Assembly: GCA_032095175.1 (NCBI GenBank)
Contig: DAMCZI010000077.1
Span: forward strand, 1-11,682
Length of the DNA: 11,682 bases
Origin: DAMCZI01 sp032095175
GTDB taxonomy: Bacteria; Bacillota; Clostridia; Clostridiales; Caloramatoraceae
Reading direction: 5' to 3'
Of the stretch, positions 6,214-11,682 are shown one piece after another (within the stretch, counting starts at the first letter, position 1; every line of letters starts with the position of its first letter). Under the pieces are notes generated by a model. It had not been told where the DNA came from. It did no database searches and saw only the letters and a program-made list of their open reading frames with translations. Made by a program: the position numbers and the translations under genes.

Positions 6214-7416
6214 TTATTTTCTTCCTAAAAAGTAGCCTGTGTCCTTTGTTATAAATATATTTCCTTCTTTTTTAATTTTACCATTAATAAACTTAATTAG
6301 TCTGTTTAAATTTTCATCATCCAGCATTTCCTTTGTATTCCCTGGCATTGAGAGAATATAGTCTATGATTGGTTCTGGTTTTGTTACTATAAGATTGTCA
6401 TCATAGCGCTTAAGCTTTACATCATTAAAATATTTGTTAAGCTGTTTCATTCCGTTTTCAAGCTGAAATTTCTGTGTTAAAGACTTCCAGCCTGTAGATG
6501 TAAGTGCATCAGAATCAAACTCGGAAGCTATGCTTCTCATCTCAGCCATGTGGTTTTTACCAACAGTTGAAGCGAAAAAGTATCCGCCAGGTTTTAAAAC
6601 CCTGTATATTTCAGAAAGTGCTGTGTCGATGTCAGATAGGTGGTAGAGCATATGATTTGCTATTACAACATCAAAGCTTTCAGCTTCAAAGGGTATTGAA
6701 TGTGCATCGACTATCTTAAAGTTAAACCTCTTGGCTTTATCATCGAGATTTTTCTTGGCATCCTTAAGCATACCTAAAGAGAAATCTGTAAGTGTAATAT
6801 TCCACCCATTAGGAATATTATCAAAGTTCTTTGACCATAGGCTTGCATCACCACATCCAAGTTCAAGTATACTAGAAGTATCAGGAATATCAAGCTGTTT
6901 AAAGAACCATTCCATCCAGCCAGTTTTGTTTGTGCTGTAAAGCTCATGTATCCTGATTCGGGCTCTAAGGTTTGATGCATTCTCATACTGCTCAAGCCAG
7001 CTTTTATCAAGGTTAATAATGTTAATGATGTTAACAAACTTATCCCAGTTAACTGTACTGTCGCTGTCTTCAATGTGTATGGCCTCTTCAATTGCCTTCC
7101 TTACCATGAACATATGCTGTATCTTTTCGTCAATTATCTCCCTTTGTATTTCAAGGGATTTTTTAAAATCCTTGTCGTTTATGTCATATTTCATAATGTT
7201 TGCGATTTCCTCAAGGGAGAGACCAATGAACTTTAAGGTTAAAATCTTTTGCAGCTTTGCAAAGTCCTGGGTACTATAAAGCCTGTGTCCTGCACTGCTG
7301 CATGCTGAAGGCTTCAAAAGTCCTATTTTATCATAGTATCGAAGGGTTCTTAATGTAACCCCGGCCTTCTTTGCAAATTCACCTATGATGTATAGATTAC
7401 TTCCCTTTTCATCCAA
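6214..7416 (-). CDS. MerR-family regulator fused to a SAM-dependent methyltransferase
   Basis: 400 residues from the chosen start. Residues about 8-78 are a MerR winged helix-turn-helix (YIIGEFAKKAGVTLRTLRYYDKIGLLKPS), followed by a helical linker. A class I methyltransferase domain follows: motif I SILELGCGDASLW (about 182-194), acidic residue in LTDFS, VDAHSIPF, FDVVIANHMLYHL and VLKPGGYFF. The C-terminal part (about 300-400) is not assigned. I chose TTG at 7416 because AGGTGGTGAT, nearly a perfect Shine-Dalgarno sequence, has its core 8 nt upstream. The ATG at 7422 and GTGs at 7425 and 7428 would overlap it. MerR proteins usually sense a ligand through the C-terminal domain, so the methyltransferase fold may act as the sensor or as an enzyme. 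It is first in a unit with two aminotransferase genes and is read away from the nuclease pair. Confidence 0.88.
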   Translation of the reverse strand: MDEKGSNLYIIGEFAKKAGVTLRTLRYYDKIGLLKPSACSSAGHRLYSTQDFAKLQKILTLKFIGLSLEEIANIMKYDINDKDFKKSLEIQREIIDEKIQHMFMVRKAIEEAIHIEDSDSTVNWDKFVNIINIINLDKSWLEQYENASNLRARIRIHELYSTNKTGWMEWFFKQLDIPDTSSILELGCGDASLWSKNFDNIPNGWNITLTDFSLGMLKDAKKNLDDKAKRFNFKIVDAHSIPFEAESFDVVIANHMLYHLSDIDTALSEIYRVLKPGGYFFASTVGKNHMAEMRSIASEFDSDALTSTGWKSLTQKFQLENGMKQLNKYFNDVKLKRYDDNLIVTKPEPIIDYILSMPGNTKEMLDDENLNRLIKFINGKIKKEGNIFITKDTGYFLGRK

Positions 7417-7436
7417 TATCATCACCACCTATAGTT

Positions 7437-7467
7437 ATATTAACACATGACGTTACGTAAGGCGCAA
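7437..7467 (-). promoter_or_regulatory. Possible MerR-type promoter/operator (autoregulation)
   Basis: On the minus strand, TTGCGC (7467-7462) and TAATAT (7442-7437) are 19 bp apart, the long spacing typical of MerR-controlled promoters. The 9-bp palindrome ACGTTACGT (7450-7458) sits in that spacer. Neither hexamer is a strong match, and the predicted transcript start would fall on the ribosome binding site. The operator is more credible than the promoter. Confidence 0.4.
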
Positions 7468-7541
7468 GGGGGTAAAACAAAATTTACATATTTTTTATAT
7501 ACCCATATATCTTTTAAACTATGATAAAATAGAATAAATAG

Positions 7542-7547
7542 TATAAT
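7542..7547 (+). promoter_or_regulatory. Possible -10 box of the SbcD/YhaO-like gene
   Basis: A consensus TATAAT lies 41 bp before the TTG start at 7588. No good -35 is seen at the right distance. If used, it places the transcript start downstream of the ATG at 7546, which supports the later start codon. Confidence 0.4.
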
Positions 7548-7587
7548 GGAAATGGAATTAATTTCATTAGTTGAAGGAGTGAGTAGG

Positions 7588-8697
7588 TTGCCATTGAAGA
7601 TTTTTCATACGGCGGATTTACATATTGGAATGACATTTAAAAGCTATCCTGATTTTATAAGAAATCAGCTTGTTGAGGCAAGGTTTGAAACGCTTGATAG
7701 CATGATAGATACTGCAAACAATGAAGGCTGTAACCTGTTTGTTGTAGCTGGAGATTTGTTTAACAATATAAATGTTAATAAAAGAGATATAGACAGGGTT
7801 ACTAAGTCACTTGACAGGTTTAGTGGAGAGTGTGTTGTTGTAATGCCTGGAAACCATGATTATGATAATGGAATGATAGATCTATGGGATAGATTTAGAA
7901 AGAATATAACTGATAAAATGCTTATTATAAATGAGGAAAAGCCTTACAGCCTTTCGGATTATGGGGTGGATGCTGTTGTCTATCCTGCTCCATGCCATTC
8001 AAAGCATTCGGATGTAAACAACATTGGATGGATAAAAGAGAATGGAAAAGGTGAAAATGGACTGTGGCATATAGGTGTTGCACATGGTTCACTTGAGGGG
8101 ATTTCTCCTGATTTGGATATGAATTATTTCTATATGTCTCAAAAAGAGCTTCAAGATATTCCAATGGATGTATGGCTTTTAGGGCATACACATATTTGCT
8201 ACCCTGAAAAAAGTGAGGTTGTTGGATGGAGAATATATAATCCAGGGACTCCGGAACCAGACGGTCTTGACTGCAAGCATGGAGGATGTGCATGGATTAT
8301 AAACATTGATGAGGATGGAAACATCAATTCCAGGGAAATAACAACGGGAAAATTGAGGTTCTTTGACCTAGAAAGAGAAGTAAACGAGGATGATGAACTA
8401 GATAGGATTAAAGAAGAAATACTATCAGATAACCCAGAAAGAAAGATATTAAGGCTTGTTCTAAATGGAAGGATAAGTAGTGATGTATACAGCAGCAGGC
8501 AAAGCTTTTACAATGAGCTTGAGGGTAAGCTTGCATGCTTTATTATAGATGATTCAGGACTTGGAATTAGAATTACAAAAAATGATATAGATAGAGAATT
8601 TACAGTGAATTCATTCCCGCATAAAGTGTTGACAGAGCTTTCTGATGACAACGATGTACTACAGATTGCATACGAATTGATTAAGGGGGTGAAGTAA
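7588..8697 (+). CDS. SbcD/YhaO-like metallophosphoesterase (DNA exonuclease subunit)
   Basis: 369 residues. All phosphoesterase motifs of the Mre11/SbcD family are present: DLHIG (10-14), GDLFN (55-59), GNHDYD (88-93), VAHGS (164-168) and GHTH (199-202). These residues coordinate two metal ions, usually manganese. The C-terminal third is the expected region for binding the ATPase partner. The start is TTG at 7588, with GGAG 8 nt upstream. The in-frame ATG at 7546 overlaps a -10-like box and has no ribosome binding site. The stop codon touches the start of the next gene, so the two are translationally coupled and probably form one complex. The expected role is processing of DNA ends or hairpins. 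It may be nearer to YhaO than to classical SbcD, and I leave the symbol open. Confidence 0.88.
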   Translation: MPLKIFHTADLHIGMTFKSYPDFIRNQLVEARFETLDSMIDTANNEGCNLFVVAGDLFNNINVNKRDIDRVTKSLDRFSGECVVVMPGNHDYDNGMIDLWDRFRKNITDKMLIINEEKPYSLSDYGVDAVVYPAPCHSKHSDVNNIGWIKENGKGENGLWHIGVAHGSLEGISPDLDMNYFYMSQKELQDIPMDVWLLGHTHICYPEKSEVVGWRIYNPGTPEPDGLDCKHGGCAWIINIDEDGNINSREITTGKLRFFDLEREVNEDDELDRIKEEILSDNPERKILRLVLNGRISSDVYSSRQSFYNELEGKLACFIIDDSGLGIRITKNDIDREFTVNSFPHKVLTELSDDNDVLQIAYELIKGVK

Positions 8698-11109
8698 TTG
8701 CTGCTTAAAAATTATAAATGCAGTAGATTTGCAGGATTAAAGGACAAAGATGTAGAGTTTAAGGGGGGGTTAAATGTTATTTTAGGCCCTAATGAAGCAG
8801 GAAAAAGCACCCTTGTTGAAGGAATTCATGCATCGCTATTTAAAAGTGTAAAGCTTAAAATGTCAAGCAAAGATGATAAGGACTTTAAGGTGAGGTTTAT
8901 GCCTTACCCTGATGGAGATTTTATAGACTGCGAAATTAAAATAGATGTGGATGGTAAGGAGTACAGCATTAAAAAGGAATGGGGAGAAAATTCCGAATCC
9001 ATTCTTACCACTCCTGATGGAAAGGTAATAAAAAATGAAGCTAGCGTACAGAACAGTATCAATGAAATATTCAAGCATGGAGAGGGTACATACAGCAGTA
9101 TTGTATTTGCAAAGCAGAGGGAGATAAAGGAGTCCATAAGCAGAATACTTCAAAACTCCGAAGCTACAAGCACAATAAGCTCTATTTTAAGAAAGACAAT
9201 CATGGAACTTGATGGTATTTCCGTTGAAAAGCTTAAGGAAAACATTGATGATGAAATAAATAAGCTTTTAAAAAGGTGGGATTTTGACAGAAACTATCCT
9301 GAAAACAACAGAGGAGCTAACAATCCATTTCTAAGGGATTTTGGCCAGGTTGTAGGTGCCTTTTATAACAAAGAGAACCTAAGGATTGCAATGGATAGGG
9401 CACAGAATGCTGAAAGTCAATTCGAGGAAATATGTGCAAGGCTTAAGGAAAAAGAAAAGGAAACAATAGATTTAAAGATAGCAATAGATGAAATGGCAAA
9501 AATAGAGGGTGACGTTTTAAGAAGAGTAGCCCTTGAGCCTTTGATAAACATGCTTGAAAGAGACATGAAGGAAATTGCAGATGCAAACAGGGAATGGCCA
9601 AGAGCAGAAGTACAGAAAGAGCAGCATTTAGAGGATATTTTAAGGCTGGAGGAAACCTACAAGAAGCTGCAGGACGAAATAGATAGGTCAAGAAAGCTTA
9701 AGGAAAAGGATACTCTTGTTAGAAGGGTTACTAAGATTGAAGAGTATACAAAAGGTATTGAAGACATAAAAAATAAGATATATGAAACAAGAAAGGTAAC
9801 AAAGGAAAACATACAAAGACTTGAAACCCTAAATAGAGAAATGCTTAAGACAGAAGCTGCAATGAAGGCGGGAGTTATGCTTGGTAATATAAACTCTGCC
9901 AATAAAGAGATATGGGTAACAAGGGACCTTGGTGAAAGAGAAAAGTTAAATCAAGGTGAAGATTTTAATGCAAATGGATATATAAAAATAGAATATGAAG
10001 GACTTGAAATTGAGTTAAGATCTGGCGAGTTTAACTTTGAAGAGTTAAAGGATTCATACCTAAAGTATAAGGAGGAGTTTGAAGGACTTCTTAAGGAGCT
10101 AAATGTTGCAAGCTTAGAGGAAGCTAAGCTTAACAGAGAGAGCGTAGAGGCATTAACCAGAGATGGGAAATCCTTAAGCGATCAGCAAAAGCTTCTACTA
10201 GGTGATGATAAGTATGAAGAGCTTGTAGAAAGGCTTAAGGACCTGCAGGACATTGAAGGAGCAAGAAGCGAAGCAGAAATCAGCAAGGAAATTAAAGCAG
10301 TAAATGATAGTATAATTAACAGTAAATCAAAGCTTCAATCAATTGAGGGAATAATTAAGGAGTGGGTAAATAAATATAGTAATCAGGATAAGCTTCTTGA
10401 TATACTTCTTGAAAAGAAAGCAGAAAAGAAGAAAAGTGAAGATGAAATACAAAAGCTTGCCCCACTTCCTGAGGTATATAGTTCTGCTGAGGAGTTCAAA
10501 AATGCTCTTTCAAGCCTAAGAAGGAAATATGATTCGTCTAAATTACTGTATGATGAAATAAAGCAAAATTACTATGAAATAGAGAAGGATCTTCCAGAAA
10601 GCTCCTATGAAGAACTTAAAAAGGCATATTATGAAGCGGAAAAGGAATTTACTAAAAAGCTTGAGAGGGGAAAAAAGCTTCTAAAGATAAGAGATGCCTT
10701 TAACAAGATTCTTGAAGACATGGATAAGGATTCATTTAAACCCCTTGTGGATGAATTCAGCAAATACCTTTCAACCCTTACAATGGGTAGCTATAAGCTT
10801 GGAAATATCGATGAAGGCTTCAATGTAGAGGTTAAAAAGAATGAAAGTGATGATATGCCCATTGAACTTCTATCAACAGGAACCTATGACAGTGTTGCCC
10901 TTTCATTAAGGTTTGCAATGTTAAATTATATATTCAAAGAAACCCCAGGATTTGTAATACTTGATGACTGCCTTGTAGACCTCGACCCAGAGAGAAAGGA
11001 AATGGCAGTAAAGCTTATAAAAGACTTTGCAAATAACAACCAGGTTATATTTACAACCTGCAGCCAAGAAACAGCGAACCTCCTTGGAGGTAACATAATA
11101 AACATGTAG
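8698..11109 (+). CDS. SbcC/YhaN-like ATPase (Rad50-type), no zinc hook
   Basis: 803 residues. An N-terminal ABC-type ATPase half has Walker A GPNEAGKST (30-38) and Q-loop FAKQ (137-140). Long charged coiled-coil segments span about 219-387 and 450-670. The C-terminal ATPase half has a signature LLSTGTYDSVALSLR (724-738), Walker B FVILDDCLVDLD (752-763) and a following FTTCSQE (785-791). There is no CxxC, so the zinc hook of Rad50/SbcC is absent. Residues about 388-449, between the coils, look beta-rich and globular instead. It is shorter than typical SbcC. TTG at 8698 directly follows the TAA of the partner gene, and GGGGGTGA precedes it at good spacing. ATP-driven clamping of DNA for the partner nuclease is the family role. 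Confidence 0.86.
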   Translation: MLLKNYKCSRFAGLKDKDVEFKGGLNVILGPNEAGKSTLVEGIHASLFKSVKLKMSSKDDKDFKVRFMPYPDGDFIDCEIKIDVDGKEYSIKKEWGENSESILTTPDGKVIKNEASVQNSINEIFKHGEGTYSSIVFAKQREIKESISRILQNSEATSTISSILRKTIMELDGISVEKLKENIDDEINKLLKRWDFDRNYPENNRGANNPFLRDFGQVVGAFYNKENLRIAMDRAQNAESQFEEICARLKEKEKETIDLKIAIDEMAKIEGDVLRRVALEPLINMLERDMKEIADANREWPRAEVQKEQHLEDILRLEETYKKLQDEIDRSRKLKEKDTLVRRVTKIEEYTKGIEDIKNKIYETRKVTKENIQRLETLNREMLKTEAAMKAGVMLGNINSANKEIWVTRDLGEREKLNQGEDFNANGYIKIEYEGLEIELRSGEFNFEELKDSYLKYKEEFEGLLKELNVASLEEAKLNRESVEALTRDGKSLSDQQKLLLGDDKYEELVERLKDLQDIEGARSEAEISKEIKAVNDSIINSKSKLQSIEGIIKEWVNKYSNQDKLLDILLEKKAEKKKSEDEIQKLAPLPEVYSSAEEFKNALSSLRRKYDSSKLLYDEIKQNYYEIEKDLPESSYEELKKAYYEAEKEFTKKLERGKKLLKIRDAFNKILEDMDKDSFKPLVDEFSKYLSTLTMGSYKLGNIDEGFNVEVKKNESDDMPIELLSTGTYDSVALSLRFAMLNYIFKETPGFVILDDCLVDLDPERKEMAVKLIKDFANNNQVIFTTCSQETANLLGGNIINM

Positions 11110-11186
11110 AATTGAGTATCAACTTCGTAACCTAGAGATAATACGACATAAGGTAGTAGTTAGTTTGTACCTTTAAAGACCGTTCC
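11110..11186. other. Spacer between the ATPase gene and the large palindrome
   Basis: No gene is seen. A weak 6-bp stem AAGGTA/TACCTT (11150-11155 with 11168-11173) has no U-tract. The ATPase gene therefore has no clear terminator before the palindrome. Confidence 0.4.
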
Positions 11187-11502
11187 AACCGAGGTGTCAG
11201 GGCATTTAACCCCTTGGAAAACACTCACTGCGTGTTGAAATTCTAAGATTGCATGGATGGCGACAACCTAAGAACATTCGAAACTCATATGTTGCAAGAA
11301 TTCTACATATTTTATTCTTTTAAACATCTTAGGGTCGAACCAATTAAGCAGAGCTGTTTAAAAAAATAAAATATAAGAATTCTAGTGCATCATATTTCAA
11401 ACAATCGAATTGTTCTAAGGTTCTCGCCATCCATGCAATCAAGAATTTCTAACACTTTATTCGAAGTTTTTCCAAGGGGTTAAATGCCCTGACACCTCGG
11501 TT
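11187..11502. repeat. 316-bp nested palindrome, family P, large copy
   Basis: The outer arms 11187-11221 and 11468-11502 form a perfect 35-bp inverted repeat. A middle pair, about 11231-11281 with 11403-11453, is complementary with a few mismatches and includes TTGCATGGATGGCGA in one arm and its complement in the other. An inner pair, about 11281-11328 with 11354-11398, is more diverged. The centre carries GGTCGAACCAAT and matches the hairpin at 3-91. No open frame or transposase is present. TCC flanks both sides (11184-11186, 11503-11505) and could be a 3-bp target duplication, but this is weak. It may be a non-autonomous mobile element, a long RNA hairpin, or both, and could act as a terminator for the ATPase gene. 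Confidence 0.85.
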
Positions 11503-11545
11503 TCCACTGTTTTTGTGTAATAGTAAAAATCTCTACAAAAATAGT

Positions 11546-11585
11546 TAAGTAACCGTCCCCGTGTGAGGGACGGTTACTTATTTTT
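11546..11585 (+). terminator. Strong intrinsic terminator, probably bidirectional
   Basis: A 14-bp perfect stem (11546-11559 with 11567-11580) with loop CGTGTGA is followed by TTTTT. The reverse strand also has a T-run (ACTATTTTTG). The stem contains ACCGTCCC/GGGACGGT. Confidence 0.9.
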
Positions 11586-11612
11586 AATTGTATAAAATGT
11601 GGTTATTCGTTT

Positions 11613-11682
11613 ATGAAGAATTTTTCTATAGAGAATGAAACCAGTGAAGGTCAAGAAATATTGCTGGAGGAGACATTGGAGC
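11613..11682 (+). CDS. Possible start of a further gene, cut by the window end
   Basis: An ATG at 11613 opens a frame of 23 codons that is still open at the window end (starts MKNFSIENETSEGQEI). There is no convincing ribosome binding site before it and too little protein to recognise. A late internal start or a non-coding leader is equally possible. Confidence 0.2.
   Translation, partial: MKNFSIENETSEGQEILLEETLE

Noticed and set aside
11331..11345. tRNA T-arm-like GGTCGAACC in the palindrome centre
   Set aside because: It lacks the extra T of GGTTCGA, and no acceptor, anticodon arm or CCA context can be folded around it.
11187..11502. Group II intron or IS element
   Set aside because: No domain V-like hairpin, no reverse transcriptase or transposase frame, and the length is taken up entirely by self-complementary arms.

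Overview
The window is A+T-rich, with strong GGAGGTGA-type ribosome binding sites, frequent TTG start codons and clostridial gene families (YmaF, NfnAB, MerR-methyltransferase, DegT-family aminotransferases, an SbcDC-like pair). It most likely comes from a chromosome of the class Clostridia. The species cannot be fixed from the sequence. No phage, plasmid, transposase, rRNA, tRNA or CRISPR genes are visible.

Layout. Positions 1-91 hold a short hairpin repeat. Positions 191-550 (minus) encode a His/Cys-rich YmaF-family protein with its own terminator. Positions 802-3542 are a plus-strand unit: promoter, tandem glycine riboswitch, conditional terminator, and nfnA-nfnB, encoding the two subunits of the electron-bifurcating ferredoxin/NADH:NADP+ oxidoreductase, closed by a strong terminator. 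Positions 3605-7430 hold a minus-strand unit read from right to left: a MerR regulator fused to a SAM-dependent methyltransferase, then two different PLP-dependent DegT-family aminotransferases. A palindromic small repeat lies between the aminotransferase genes and a second copy lies beyond the last one. Positions 7542-11109 are a divergent plus-strand pair encoding an SbcD/YhaO-like metallophosphoesterase and an SbcC/YhaN-like ATPase. Positions 11187-11502 are a 316-bp nested palindrome whose centre is a relative of the hairpin at 1-91. A strong terminator follows at 11546-11585.

How the parts work together. The best-supported regulatory link is glycine sensing to NfnAB. The two-aptamer riboswitch, with a leader-linker kink-turn-like element, should prevent termination when glycine is bound, so the cell would make NfnAB when glycine is plentiful. 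That fits an organism that ferments or cleaves glycine and must balance NADH, NADPH and ferredoxin. The MerR-methyltransferase may control its own operon. The aminotransferases suggest amino-sugar synthesis, but no partner sugar genes are present here. The nuclease/ATPase pair should act in DNA end processing.

The least explained parts are the two families of palindromic non-coding repeats, above all the 316-bp element.
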